Source: Epiperipatus broadwayi (Eukaryota; Onychophora; Udeonychophora; Euonychophora; Peripatidae). Taken from it: a stretch of 64,000 bases of DNA. The notes under the pieces are model-generated. The model saw only the letters and a list, made by a program, of their open reading frames with translations, was not told where the DNA came from and did no database searches. Of the stretch, positions 1 through 12,600 are shown piece by piece. A program made the position numbers and the translations under genes. The stretch's first letter is position 1. Each line of letters opens with the position of its first letter. The stretch spans positions 248,001-312,000 of the forward strand of contig JAQFVV010006543.1 of assembly GCA_028023455.1 (NCBI GenBank), in the 5' to 3' direction.

Positions 1-518
1 TTCTAACTACTCTTTTATAAATTCTTTTGACTCTTTCTTCTCCATTGCATTTATAAGTAACTTGTTTACTATTAATTTTACAAACCCATTTCCTCTCCAC
101 ATCTACATTTATATCTAAATCAGCTACACTTTGATTATTACTTACATTCTGTCCATATTTCTTCTTTATGATAACACTTCCACTTAAAACCCCATCCCTT
201 TTATAAGTTTCCTGAACTATATTCTTTATATATCCAACTCCCTAAAACTTCATTTCCTTGCTTTCCTAAATGCAATTCATCTTTACTATATAACTCCCTA
301 TTTCCAATAAAAAAATCCCACACATCCACAAACATGACATTATTGACTCCATTTCTCTCAAACAATTTTTTCAATCTCTCATTTATAGAACATGCCCTAT
401 CTAACATATTTCTCTTGTCAAATTTTGATAATAATCCAACTATTCCTACTCTTTCTTTAATCTTACTCAAATTCCTAATCAAATGTATTACCTTACAGCA
501 GCTCTCCCCAATAGACAT
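1..518 (-). pseudogene. SGNH/GDSL-hydrolase-like retroelement ORF fragment
   Basis: The minus strand encodes 105 residues (518 down to 201) that resemble the C-terminal part of an SGNH-type esterase domain, as found fused in or near metazoan retroelement ORFs. The clearest block is FVDVWDFFIGN followed by KDELHLGKQG, where D-E-L-H fits the D-x-x-H block V carrying the catalytic Asp and His. The N-terminal catalytic Ser block is not convincing; the GESCC near the start is not a clean GDS motif. After the stop at about 201 the same strand stays open in another frame down to position 1 (DGVLSGSVIIKKKYGQNV and on), so the reading frame is shifted and runs off the window. Family assignment is moderate; attribution to a retroelement is inference. 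Confidence 0.5.
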
Positions 519-539
519 TATTTACATTACCTTACATAA

Positions 540-1046
540 ATATAATTATTAAAATACTTACACTAAATATAATTAATAAAATACATATGTTTTCATAAAA
601 ATGATTAAAATTATTAGTTCTCCCCCCCCCATTATATATGTATCTATTTACAAATAATCTAAAAACCAATAATAATAATAATCCCTTTCTTTTATTTTTA
701 AAATATCTAACAATGTCCATTTTTTCCCTAATTGTGTTGTTATGAAATTTTGTATATTCTAGAAAATTTAAACAAATGTGTAAAAATAGTTAAACAGCCA
801 GCACAATTAGGGGAGGAATGGGCATTGTTAGATTATTGGAAACTTTAGAGTTATAATTTTAAAAATAAAAGGAAGGGATTATTATTATTGGTTTTTTTTA
901 GATTATTTGTAAATATATACATATATTATGGAAAGAAAAAAAAAGAATTATAATACATTTAGTCATTTTTATGTACATATATGTATTTTATTAATTATAT
1001 TTAATGTATGTATTTTAATAATTATATTTACTGTAATGTACTGTAA
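540..1046. repeat. Foldback with arms of about 175-220 bp at the 5' side of the SGNH-like fragment
   Basis: The block at 540-714 recurs in inverse orientation at about 824-1046. Both copies share the ATT-rich run next to a G-rich stretch, the segment around GATTATTTGTAAATA, and the ATTTTATTAATTATATTTA segment. The arms are imperfect and about 110 bp apart. A run of nine C at 622-630 and of seven at 1060-1066 are simple-sequence features. The left arm continues directly into the SGNH-like fragment, so this looks like an inverted partial duplication of a retroelement 5' region. Confidence 0.65.
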
Positions 1047-1060
1047 ATAATATCCATGCC

Positions 1061-2670
1061 CCCCCCAAAGAAATTGGTCATGTGATTGTGCAAAAATGAA
1101 ACATCTTAAAAAGTTTCATTAAAACACATATATAATGTGCACAGACATACATTTTATAATATACAATAAATATATATTTGAATTGACATTTAATAATAAA
1201 AAATGATTAAATTTTATGTGGCTATTTGACACTCATTGATATATATATGCACCCATACATGTGACATAATAATTTCTAAACATATTTGCATTGTCATAAA
1301 ATAATAAAATAAATGATTAAAATTTATATAAATGTGTGTATATAAAAAATAACTTGACTCAGTTATTAAACTCTTTCATAAAAACTTATTTTTCTTAGAA
1401 GAATATCAGTCATGACAGGATTATGGTTGATTGATAAATTAGAATATCTTTAAACCCAGATTTTAAATGATTGTTTTCCCTTTATTTTCTAATCTAAAAA
1501 GAGTTTCTTTTTTTTAAATAGGATTATCCATGACTTCATTTTTTACTCTTAGATTTTTAATCCAAGCAAAATTATTTGTGTTTGTTTTACTTTTAAAATG
1601 TTTAATAAATGAAAAATAAAATTGTTCTATATATACATATTGTATTTAATAAATTATGTCTTTCTTTAGAATATAGACTCATATATTAATCCTTTACTTT
1701 TTTATTTTTAATCCAAGAAAAATTATTTGCACTTTGTTATATTTTTAAACGTCATTTTAAGGAAGTATTAAAACAACTCACCAGTTATGCTCCATGTATA
1801 TATGTTTATCTGTGCTCCTCTGCTTATAGCTGAAATAGCATATGTATAACTACTTCTTCATCAACTGATAGAGATCAATCCAAAATTGTCATCATCAGGA
1901 AGATATAATTAGGTAAATTATGGCATTGATTTGGTTCCACATAGACTTCTGGACAACAAGCTGTTTCCTATAACACATTTATGGTGATGAAACACTTGAA
2001 TTTGATCCTTTTCTTCATATGAATTTAAACTCCATCATTATGAACTATAGACCAGCTTTTGGACATGTCCTCCTTGCAAGCTTATATCTTCATGGCAGTT
2101 TTCTGTCCTGATCTGGTCTACTCAGCTAACTGCTTTTCAAAATATTATTAGCCAAAATTTGCAAAAAACTATCAGCCAACTCTCATAAAACTATTAGCCA
2201 ATAAAAACTACTAGCCAAAATTAAATTATCTTTTATCAACTCTTTTTATGCTAGTCAGCTGGGGTGACAAAAACATTTATTAAAAACTGTTCTTAATTAA
2301 AAAACTGTTTCTCTTATCTCTTTTGATTGGAAAATGGTGATTTCAATTCACTTCAATCTTTGGAATTTTATCAAAGTATAATCTACCAAGTTTTCAAAAT
2401 ATATAGTAGAATTTATACAAGCATTAATTAAAAGAATTCAAAGATAAATGATGGAAAATTTTACAGTTATCAAAAACATGCTTGTTTTTAATTTCAAAAT
2501 TAGAATAAAATGCTAATATTTATTTAGACTTTTTTAAATTGTTTACTTTATAATAAAATTCTATTTTAAATTCAAAATTATTTAATCTTTTACTAAAATT
2601 ATTATTCCCAGTGACATGTAAAAAATATCTACAAAAATTGTTGTCTGTGTTTATTTCTACTTTTCCTTTC
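1061..2670. other. No gene seen; AT-rich sequence
   Basis: Every frame is broken by frequent stops and I recognise no element. Composition is A/T-rich with short poly-A and poly-T runs. A related phrase about an ATTTTTAATCCAA segment recurs at about 1553 and 1706, suggesting an old local duplication. Confidence 0.5.
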
Positions 2671-2671
2671 A

Positions 2672-2675
<4 letters not shown>

Positions 2676-2713
<38 letters not shown>

Positions 2714-2717
2714 ATAA

Positions 2718-2750
<33 letters not shown>
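2676..2750. repeat. (AT)n microsatellite, two tracts
   Basis: Two long alternating AT tracts at about 2676-2709 and 2720-2749 are separated by a short AAAGTATAAAG spacer. The 83-residue Tyr/Ile-rich reading frame across them is a by-product. Confidence 0.9.
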
Positions 2751-2752
<2 letters not shown>

Positions 2753-2771
2753 GCCCTTGTCTGTAGATCAT

Positions 2772-5700
2772 AGGTAGGGTAGAAAGGTCAATTATAAAAA
2801 AAAATTTTAAATTTTAAGTTATATTTAAGTGATATCAAAGTAATAATAGATTTGTAATACAATTTTAAGCTAAAATACCTAACAGATAACAGTGTAATAA
2901 AGTATTTTTTTAAAAGTAAAATGTTAAATAAAGTTTTAAAATCATTGCATATGGTTGTAAAAGCTGGCCATACAAAATAACACAGCTATAGATAGTTAAG
3001 ATTATTGTAATGATTTTAAAATAATAGTTCCAGAATTAATAGATTAAATAAATGAAATATAATTTTATAGTTAGTCAAAATTTATAGGATATATTTTTTT
3101 TTAATAAACTTTAGGATGGTGAGAGTTATATTTGGTTCTATAAGTTTCAATTTATTTTCCAAAATTTTATAAAGTACGTTAGTTTTGGTGATTTAAACCG
3201 AGACATAAATAAAAAAGAAATTATTTTATAAAGTTGATAGACACGTGATCGTATATTAAATGCCTTCACGCACACACACACTTGGTAGATAATAATAAAG
3301 TTTGTGAATTTAAAACTAGATATAATTGCCATCCATCATTAAAATTAAAAGTTAAAAATGTTATATATTGTCTTAATAATTATTTTAAAGATCAAAAAAT
3401 AAGTTTATCAAACTGTAATTTAATTTAATAATATTAAGTTAAAGTAATATTCCAGACATTACGTCATAAATATTTATTTAAAAGTACAGTTTATTATCCC
3501 AAAATAGAATGACTAATATTGTTCGCGCTAAAAACAAATATTGACCAATCAACGGATTTAAATTGGCAAGAAAAAAATCTAAGATAGACAGAAGCGGGAG
3601 ACGGAATGTGAAAGTTGAAGAGGACGGTAACCTTTTTGAATTGCTTGTAACATCAAAGCTGAAAAAGTAGTTTAAATTTATAAATTAATAATTATTTTAA
3701 AATTAGTCTTTAACAGATAATATAATTTGTATCCAGAAAGATGAATTGCTAATTTTTACGTGATCTTACCGGTGGATTTAATCAAATTTGACCATTCAGC
3801 CTACAATAAAATGGAAATACCAAGAATAATAATTGAAATAATTATTAAAAGAAAAATGAATGAAAATTGTATAAATTTTATTTTATTCGTGCTCAACCAG
3901 AAACTAAGTCCTATAACTCTAAAAAATACAAAGAAGACGCTGTGTGAAAATATAAGAAAGAAAATATTTACTATTGAGAAAATCTTATGACGAACATTTT
4001 GTTTTATAAATGCTTAAAACTAAGTCATATTTCTCTATGAGAAAAATCATATTATGTGTTCAAATAAATATAAAGAAAATGAGGAAGAAAAATATGTTAT
4101 GTTAAAGGAAAACATTAATTAAAAATATATAATTTCCAAAAGTAAAAAGCAGAAGAAAAGCCATAATTCTGTATAAAGTGCTATATGAATTTACTAAAAG
4201 GAAACTAGATTTTATCTTATCATAGAAAAGAGGAAAAGATATTAAAATGGAAGAAATATTGTTTAAACAGATATAAAATTAATCACTAAAAGGAGAAAAT
4301 GGATCCATGGAAATAAAGAAAAATTTATTGAATTTGCTAAAATAAAGTACAAGATGCATCGAGGGAAAACCAAGCGCGGGGGAAAAAGGAAAAAGAAAAA
4401 CTAGCAGACTATGTAACGGAGATCTCAAGAATAAGTGGGAGAATATGAAGAAAACTAAAGATCATCGTCTAAGAAGAATTAATAAACATAATTAAAATTT
4501 TAAAATAGAACATTAAAGGACTGCAGAAAATAAAGTATATTTTTTTATTTAGCTTTGCAAGGAACGATTTTCCAAGCGAGTGCAACAAAGATGTATCGTA
4601 AATATAATTTTAATATTTTTTTTATTGTATTTAAAGTATAAAATTGAATTAGCTTAGGGAAACATATAAACATAAATTTTATAATAGTTATATTAAAAAA
4701 ATATGAGCTAATGGAATGAGAGAAATATTAATAAAATAAAAATGTGTGTATGGAAAATTTTAAATACCTACCAGAAGTCCTGGAATGGAGAAGTTTACAA
4801 ATACGATCCAGAGGAAAGAGATCGTTGGTAATTTTAATATTATTGGTAATATGTAATGTAATTTTTTTTTTAGGTCATCTATTAATGAATGAGGTATGAA
4901 CGATGTTAAAAGTTATAAGTACACATTTATTCAACATCAAACATATATTTGAGAGAGTAGTAAAACTTTAAAATGTGCATGCAATAAATAATTTAAAATA
5001 AGTAATAATAAGTAACATATTAATTATGTGATTCTTTTGAATTTTATATTGAAAATATCTAAATAGTTTAGAACAATAAAGATAGAAATGTACGAGAAGT
5101 ATAGTAAAGAATTTTCTTAAGAATAGCTGTATAGTTATATTAAAAATGAATTTTATTATTATTAGCAAAGTAGATAGAGAATTTGTCGATGTAATGTAAA
5201 GATGAATCTGAAGAAATCAATCAGATAGTGACTTGGGAGTACTGATGTCAAAGGAAACCAAGAGGATGTTTTATTGAACTATCAGGAATGAAATATGGAG
5301 ATCATAATAATTTGTGTGACTACGGTATAGATAACCTAGCCCTATAACTGAGCACACATGTATTCTGGACAGTGTCTTTACATATCTTTGAAACTTTCTG
5401 ATGTGATGAAGCTGAAGAAATAGCTTTAGCATCCATTCAATATTAGAGGCAGATAGACAGATAAAAGTCACTCCTCTATGGCGTCCTTAAATTCACTGTG
5501 CCATGATTGTCAAAGTTTTATAAAGGATAATATCTTGTTTATTTTGATCCAATGCATCTATATCTTCGCTATCTTGATTTCATGAAAATACATCGTCAGG
5601 GAGATAATTTTATAGAAATGATACATAAGATAGAAAGGAAGCTAGATAGTAGTTAGGTAAGAATAGTTGTTTACTAGAGTAAAGTAGAATTGTATAAGTC

Positions 5701-7680
5701 CAAAGTGAAAGTATAAGTATTATAAAAGATGGAGAATCATATGATGTAATTTAAAAGAAAAAAAAAGAACTTAAAACCTTAGAATTAAGTTTTAAAGCAA
5801 TAATAAGGTTTTGTAATATTGCACGTGATATTTTAATAAAAGAGATTGTACAATTGTGTGACGAAATGATTTAAAAGGTATAATAAAAAATGTGTATTTG
5901 TATATGGTGTGTGGATGATATTAATTGCTATATAAAGCTTGGGATAGGATCAATAATTTGACTAATAATTATTATATGATCGATGATAAAACTGAACATC
6001 AAACTGTCATAAGGATTCAATTCTGTAGGATTCCATACTAACAAGAATATAATTAGAATTTTGCAATTTTGTATAATTTTACATAAAAGTAAAGATTTTA
6101 TAGAAATATAAACCTGCAATTATAAGGATATAAATGTTAATAGAAAATTTTAATAGATAGAGGTTTGTGTATTAAACTAAGCTTAAAACATGTATCTGAA
6201 GATAATAATATTGTGAAATATATTTTTGTAATTATTAATGGTAAAAGGGTAAAATAAATTTAGATAATAATAATGTTAAGACATCAACGGGTAGAAATAA
6301 AAGAGTTTGTAATAAGTAAATAGGGATATCCGCTGTAAATAATGTACAAATTGTTACTTGTTATAATGTTAATAAATCGTTATAAAATTTTATTAGTAGC
6401 TTTGTGTCTTGGTTGTTGTTTTTCCTACACATGAAATGCATGAAATCACAACGCACGTTTATAATTAAACATACTTAAGATTTTGCACAAAATAAATAAA
6501 CATTAGAAATTTTAATAATTTATTTTATTTTATTTACATGATGAAATGAAAGAAGTATAATTAAAACAGATATGGTCATAACTTGATTGCCACAATACTT
6601 AAGTAAAATATATGCGAACGTTACCACATAACTTTTGATTGTCGGATTGATAAATATTACCACGAAAATATTTAATATATCTAGAAAGAAAAGAGGATTG
6701 TATTACTCTATAATTGTCATTGTTATTATTAATTAGTTATTTATTACGGAGTGAACTATGACATAAAATTCCCTTATCATAGTTGACTATGGCAATATAA
6801 AATCAGTTTTAATTACAATTTATAAACCTGAGATTTAATTTAATTATTTATTTACTTATTGATTTATCTATTTGATTTGACATGATTAGATCAATTTAAT
6901 TCTATTTTATTTAATTAATTTATTTTATGTGAGCTAGATTTTGTTTTAAAAATATTAAGATATGATAAAAGTTTTAAAAGTCGTAAGAATGCTATTAATC
7001 AATTATTTATGATAGTGTTCGTATGCCATTGGGATAGTATCTCAATGAAATCTCATCTTGTACCTTTGTCGTTGCTCCAGGTCTCATGGGAATAATAAAA
7101 GATGTTTGTGTTGATTTATTTCATAGACACGATTAGATTTTATAAAATTCTGAGCTAGTAATTATTTTATTTAAATTATAATGATATGTTTGATAGACTG
7201 AGCTAAAGAACCCGGAATTATTATTAATGTTAATTATTATTGACCAGAAATAAATAAGTAACGAAAATCCGGAATAGATAGTATAATCTTGGCATGTTAT
7301 TGTTATATATTATTATGGAGCGAGGGAAAAGGATACGGAGGAGGTTATAATATATATTGAACCAATCAATCTTAGCTTAAGATTGAACTTCATGTTTCCA
7401 CCTACTAACCTGTATTCAAACCCTATATCCCATTCCACTCCTTTTATTGTGTATGTATATATTTGAGATGCACCCCTAAGTTATAATTTTTTTATGTTTC
7501 AATAACACTTTTTAAAACTATTATCCCTAATTCTTTGTTATTCTTTTTCCCCCGGTCCAATTATTAGTTCTTTTTTATTTCAAAGTACATAGGGTGTTGC
7601 TCACCCCAAAAAAAAAAAAAAAAAAAATAATATATATATATATATTAATTCTAATGTTTTCACGGATAAAAGATGTCATA
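2772..7680. other. No gene recognised; AT-rich, with two patches less AT-rich than their surroundings
   Basis: No credible coding sequence in nearly 5 kb; reading frames up to 76 codons (for example 3760-3990 plus) match nothing I know and are A/T-biased. Two patches stand out for CpG content: 3520-3660, which has an ACCAATCA box and a GCGGGAGACGG stretch, and 4355-4440, around CATCGAGG and AAGCGCGGGGG. They could be a remnant promoter or first exon of a host gene, but I see neither a coding start nor a defined transcript. A poly-A run of about 22 at 7606-7627 precedes an AT tract and PLE1. Confidence 0.4.
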
Positions 7681-7724
7681 TTATTATTACTATTTGCGGG
7701 ATATTCCGTGTAGTGAAAAAGCTA

Positions 7725-7770
7725 AATGCTGACGTTTCAGTACAATATCAAGTACCTTCCTCAGAGCGTC
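7725..7770 (-). ncRNA. Hammerhead motif in the inverted PLE1 arm, stem I weakened
   Basis: Same motif as at 9603-9648, on the minus strand. The core CTGAGGA (7764 down to 7758), stem-loop II, GAAA (7738-7735) and ACGT stem III are retained. Stem I is ACGCT against AGCAT, which introduces one C-A mismatch where the plus-strand copy has a pair. Predicted cleavage follows the base complementary to 7731. Confidence 0.75.
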
Positions 7771-8341
7771 CTCTTTCTCAAATCATAAGAATGCATGTGA
7801 GATTTAAAATCGTTTTTATCGTTTTCTTTCTCCTCATATTTAAATTCTATTGGTTGAGAAGTTTTAAAATTTATTTTCTCTTCCAATAGTTTCTTCCAAA
7901 TGTTGTTAATCTTCTTTAACTCACACCTTTCATTTATGCTCTTGGGCCTTTTAAAAATCTCTATAGCTTCTCTTAGCAATCTCTGGTCATATTGTTCAAT
8001 TTTTGCTAAAATATTTGTTTTTTCAAAATTGATATCATGATTTGTTAATTTAATATGAGAATAAATAGCTGATGAATTGGATTTTTCTCTCACTGCCAGA
8101 ATGTGTTCTTCCTTTCTAATATTTATTCTACGATTAGTCTGTCCTATATATGTATGTGGACAGACCCTACATGGAATTTCATACACACCATGACACTCCA
8201 AAGCAATTTTATCTTTAGGAAGAGGAAATATTTCACTAATTTTTTTATAAGTAGTGTAAATTGTGTGAATATTATTATTCTTTAAAATGTTACCAATTCT
8301 ATCAGTTACTCCTTTAATATATGGCAAAATTGTCTTAATGG
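7761..8341 (-). pseudogene. Inverted copy of the PLE1 GIY-YIG endonuclease domain
   Basis: Minus-strand reading frame starting within IKTILPYIKGVTDRIGNIL and ending RKRTL-stop. It equals the last about 193 residues of the plus-strand protein with a single clear difference at the end (RKRTL against RKRML). It carries the whole GIY-YIG domain but no reverse transcriptase. The inversion break point is at 8339/8340, where the RT sequence begins in the other orientation. The ATG at 8354 lies in the RT-derived sequence and is accidental. Confidence 0.9.
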
Positions 8342-9612
8342 TAAGTTTTGACATTGTTTCACTTTTTACTAGTGTACCTGTAAATGAAGTGATTCAAGTT
8401 TTAAAAAATATTCAGTTGCCTAATTTTGCTGTGGTTTTGATTGAACACTGCTTATCGAATACATTTTTTGTTTTTGATGGGCAGATGTATAAACAAACAT
8501 CAGGTCTAGCTATGGGTTCACCAATTTCTCCAGCATTAGCTTCTATTTTTATGGAGGATTTGGAAAATAAAATTTTGACTTTAGCAGTTAAAAAACCATC
8601 TATATGGCTGAGGTATGTTGATGATACCTTTGTTATTTGGCCTCATGGTAAGCATGCTCTTGATGACTTTTTTAATTTTTTAAACTCTCTTCACAACAAT
8701 ATTAAATTTACCATGGAAATAGAAAATAATAATCAATTACCTTTTTTAGATGTTTTGATTGAAAGAAGGGAAGATGGTTCTTTATCCCATGGTATATATA
8801 AAAAACCAACACACACTGGGAGATATCTGCATTTTTCCTCTCATCACCATCCTGCACAACTATTTTCAGTGGCAAAGACATTATTGGATAGAACAAAGAG
8901 ACTTTCTGATGATAGCCATTTTCACCGGGACCTTTTTGCTACTAATAAAATGCTTCTTCATAATGGTTTTAATTACAACATTATTAATAGGGCTTATACA
9001 TATCAAAAGAAAAAAGATTTTGATACATCAAAAATTAAGACAATTTTGCCATATATTAAAGGAGTAACTGATAGAATTGGTAACATTTTAAAGAATAATA
9101 ATATTCACACAATTTACACTACTTATAAAAAAATTAGTGAAATATTTCCTCTTCCTAAAGATAAAATTGCTTTGGAGTGTCATGGTGTGTATGAAATTCC
9201 ATGTAGGGTCTGTCCACATACATATATAGGACAGACTAATCGTAGAATAAATATTAGAAAGGAAGAACACATTCTGGCAGTGAGAGAAAAATCCAATTCA
9301 TCAGCTATTTATTCTCATATTAAATTAACAAATCATGATATCAATTTTGAAAAAACAAATATTTTAGCAAAAATTGAACAATATGACCAGAGATTGCTAA
9401 GAGAAGCTATAGAGATTTTTAAAAGGCCCAAGAGCATAAATGAAAGGTGTGAGTTAAAGAAGATTAACAACATTTGGAAGAAACTATTGGAAGAGAAAAT
9501 AAATTTTAAAACTTCTCAACCAATAGAATTTAAATATGAGGAGAAAGAAAACGATAAAAACGATTTTAAATCTCACATGCATTCTTATGATTTGAGAAAG
9601 AGGATGCTCTGA
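8341..9612 (+). pseudogene. PLE1 reverse transcriptase - GIY-YIG endonuclease, N-terminally truncated but otherwise open
   Basis: Open from the inversion junction to the TGA at 9610-9612, about 424 residues; the ATG at 8287 is fortuitous, because codons before 8341 belong to the inverted arm. In order: RT motif with FDIVSLFTSVP (catalytic Asp in FD), TSGLAMGSPISPALASIFME, then RYVDDTFVIWP with the YVDD catalytic pair (about 8613-8639), FTMEIENNNQLPFLDV, a Lys/Arg-rich linker, and a GIY-YIG domain starting HGVYEIPCRVCPHTYIGQT with the PLE-type C-x-x-C insert and R/E residues downstream (NIRKEEH). The fingers and N-terminal region are missing, so it cannot be full-length active protein, but no frameshift or stop breaks the rest. 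Its function would have been target cleavage and target-primed reverse transcription. Confidence 0.93.
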
Positions 9613-9648
9613 GGAAGGTACTTGATATTGTACTGAAACGTCAGCATT
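9603..9648 (+). ncRNA. Hammerhead ribozyme motif at the PLE1 3' end
   Basis: Reads as a type I hammerhead. Stem I: ATGCT at 9604-9608 pairs with AGCAT at 9643-9647, extended by a G-U pair. The core CTGAGGA at 9609-9615 fits C3-U4-G5-A6-N7-G8-A9; N7 is the tolerant position. Stem II is GGTAC (9617-9621) with GTACT (9630-9634), closed by a TTGATATT loop, with one bulged base near the core. Then GAAA at 9635-9638 and the palindrome ACGT as stem III, giving predicted cleavage after C9642. Stem III has no loop, so it must form between two RNAs or two tandem units. PLE-borne hammerheads are established; activity here is inferred. Confidence 0.85.
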
Positions 9649-9699
9649 TAGCTTTTTCACTACACGGAATATCCCTCAAATAGTAATATATATAGATAG

Positions 9700-12600
9700 G
9701 AGCAAAATACTAACAAATTATTGATTTTTTAAAAATATTTTATTATATGTCATTTATACAACTTTTTCTTTTTAAAGTACTTTTTTTTTTTATTAAACTG
9801 TATTTTATAAAATCCAAGATGGAAGATGCAACCAGTAATTGTCCAAAAATAATTAAAGAGTTGGAAACACTATTGTTTTAATCTGGGGAAGATATTTTTA
9901 ATTAAAGTTTTTACTTAGTTTTTTTTAATTAAAGTTTTTAAAAGATTAAAGATTTTCCTTTGACATAAACATTTTGTCAAATCTATTTCTAATCTGGAAA
10001 TAGATTTGAATTTATTTTTGGACATTATCTTACAGTTGCATCTTTCAAAAACAATGAACAAAGGAAACTTAAGATTATAAATCAAAGATTAGATTTTAAG
10101 CTAAAACTAAGTAATTAAAAGCATTTTTCAAATACCTGAGCAAAGTATAAAATAGCCAGATTTTAAATCACCAACAAATTAGCTACTATTGAGAGAACTG
10201 TATTGATAACATGCTGCTGTGAAACCAAAAATGATATAGTAGTAAGTCCATTACCATTCTCAGCCCTGTTAGGTCATCATCTTCCACTGCCATACCATTC
10301 TGCTGCCAAAAGTGAAGTAAAAGCCCAACCTAAGCCCTTTAGAATGCTAACAGAAGCATTCAGCCACTGAAGAACTTGCATTTCATATGTCATGCATGAG
10401 CATAATTTAAAATATGGACTCTTAAAATAGTGCAAGGTAAATTTTCAAGCCACAAGTAAAACTAGTCTAACTAATCTCAAATTCTATTATCAAGACTTCT
10501 TCTTCTAATGTATCATTTAACTTTATTTTTAATATATAATATGTAAATTGCTCTCAAATAATTTCTATAAATTTAATTCTCTCTCATATGCTCTTTCTTT
10601 CTTTAATTTTGGTGGGTCATTTATTTATAGTTATTTATCACTTAATTTTATATGTCTATTTTAGTTATTATTAATATGCCAACTTCAAACAATCTGATGA
10701 GTTGAATTTCTAAAATCTTTTCTTCTTTTTAAGTAAACATTAATGAATTAAGGTTCTTAACATCCATTTAAAACAATGCATTATTAATTAATATGTTAGC
10801 CAGATTTCTTTTTACAAATCAACATTTTAGGTTCGTTTTTAGTATAAAAAAATTGATTTGTTTAACTCTGGATTTTCTACCCGGAGTGAATCCAGAACTC
10901 AAATTAATTAACGCTTTGAAACCTTATATATTTTATAAATGTTATTATTCAATTCTGAGAAGGTGACCAAGTAGTTGTTTTCTCTAAGTGCTAGTTTTAT
11001 TTTTACATATTCTTAAAATATCAAATACAGTACTTATATTTTCCAGTTATTGTAAAATCAACTAAGATGGGATTAATTTATTTTAAATAGCAGAAAAGGG
11101 AAGGGGGTAAATCTTAATGTTTCTTTTACTAAGTAAAATCTTAATGTATATTTTATTTAGAGAAATCTCTCTATATATAACTGCATAGCATATTATCTGT
11201 ATAAATTATGGCATTCAAACTAGAGTCATTTATTTTTAAAGCAGTAAAACTTATTCAATGTCATTAGTGACATTTATCATTACTGCGTTACTGACATTCG
11301 GCCTATCTTTGTATATATATATATTATGTGCTTCTAATCTTAATCTGGTGGTTGTAACAAGTTAAAACCCATAGATTTTTTCTCAAGCCTTGTCCTGAGG
11401 ATAGTTGACCTACCCAGGATGATTTATTTTGTATAAAAATGTCTCTGGTGGTGATTCCCGTAAGTTTGACACATGCTATGCATATTCACTTCTTTTTAGA
11501 AAAAGGCCTCTCATGTCAGTGTACCAGTAAAAGTCTGGGCAACACCTTGTCTAGATACTTTTCTCTAACCACTGCCCTAGAAAAGAGGATGTTAGATTTT
11601 GTTTTTCATCCAGAAGCACAACCTTATCTTTGAGTTCTCTGCCTATGTTAGTATCACTACTTCGTATTATTATTATTATTTCTTTTGCTTATGACCTAAT
11701 TTTAGTGCTGTAATAATATTAAATTGCACCCTGCTCAAAATATATATAAATGCCAACTATTACTAGTTTTATTAATTAAATTTATTTCAATCTTATACAA
11801 TCCCACCATCGTAACTTATTTCTGTATTTAAGAGTATCTATATGCCTTGGGGGAAAATAAAGCATTTTTCTTGAAAATGTTAATAAAAATAATTTTCAAT
11901 AAATATTCGACCATATAACTAAATGTAATTGTCAAATGTATTGTATTTATTTTCATGACCGTAATGACATGAAAATGGTTTATATTATATCTGTAATGAA
12001 CTCAGAACACTCCCCAAAATTGTTAGTCACCACGTTTCAGAACCATAATCCAAAGTGTTGATAGCAATATTATGTAATCTTTTCTAATAATCGATTGGTA
12101 TCTTAATATTGGACCCACCAAAGTTGTGTGTTTATTTATAGTATATGTTATTTAATTAATAAAAGAGCATATGAGAAATAATAGCATGAATGACAATATA
12201 TAATTGTCTATTGTTTGGTAGCCCGCTTGCTCATTCATGCACATACTAATGTATATAATTAAGTCATAATGTATAATAAATTGTCATTATATTAAACTAT
12301 TTTTTGTTGCTTAACTTGTTTGAGTAGTTCGAATTCCTTTTTCTCCACTTCCACACATATAGCTATGCTTATATATATATTAGTTAAGTCATAGTTAATA
12401 GATGTCTCATTGTCTTCTCCACTTTGCTAGTGTGCCAGATTAAAATTAATTCTTATGTGCCATCACTATTATGTTATTCATTAGGTGTTACATCTGGGAC
12501 TTAGAGAGTGGGTTCAAATTCAGGCTGGTCCCTGACCTAAATCTCAGGCTTGACTGGGTTTAAAGTACAGTTTGTGAGTTCCAGCTCATGCTCATGTTAG

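Larger units (their letters stand above)
7684..9690 (+). mobile_element. PLE1: Penelope-like retroelement, 5'-truncated, with an inverted copy of its own 3' third at the left
   Basis: About 2.0 kb. The plus-strand part (8340-9690) runs from the first palm motif of the reverse transcriptase through a GIY-YIG endonuclease to the element end. The left part (7684-8339) is the same 3' region inverted: 7684-8339 on the minus strand matches 9034 to about 9690 almost base for base, including the terminal segment with CACTACACGGAATATCC. Near-identity of the arms means the insertion is recent. Inverted partial duplication flanking a truncated body is a known habit of Penelope-like elements. I did not find a target-site duplication because the flanks are simple AT sequence. 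Confidence 0.93.

Noticed and set aside
2520-2771. 83-residue Tyr/Ile-rich frame
   Set aside because: Crosses two (AT)n tracts; composition explained by the repeat.
3520-3660. Host promoter with CCAAT box
   Set aside because: Only compositional; no start codon, exon or transcript boundary could be identified, so it is mentioned but not called.
8103-9270. Identical 60-residue frames at 8103-8285 plus and 9088-9270 minus
   Set aside because: Antisense shadows of the duplicated GIY-YIG arms of PLE1; identity comes from the inverted repeat.
11439-11633. 64-residue plus-strand frame with varied composition
   Set aside because: No recognised domain or convincing splice signals in phase; not better than chance.
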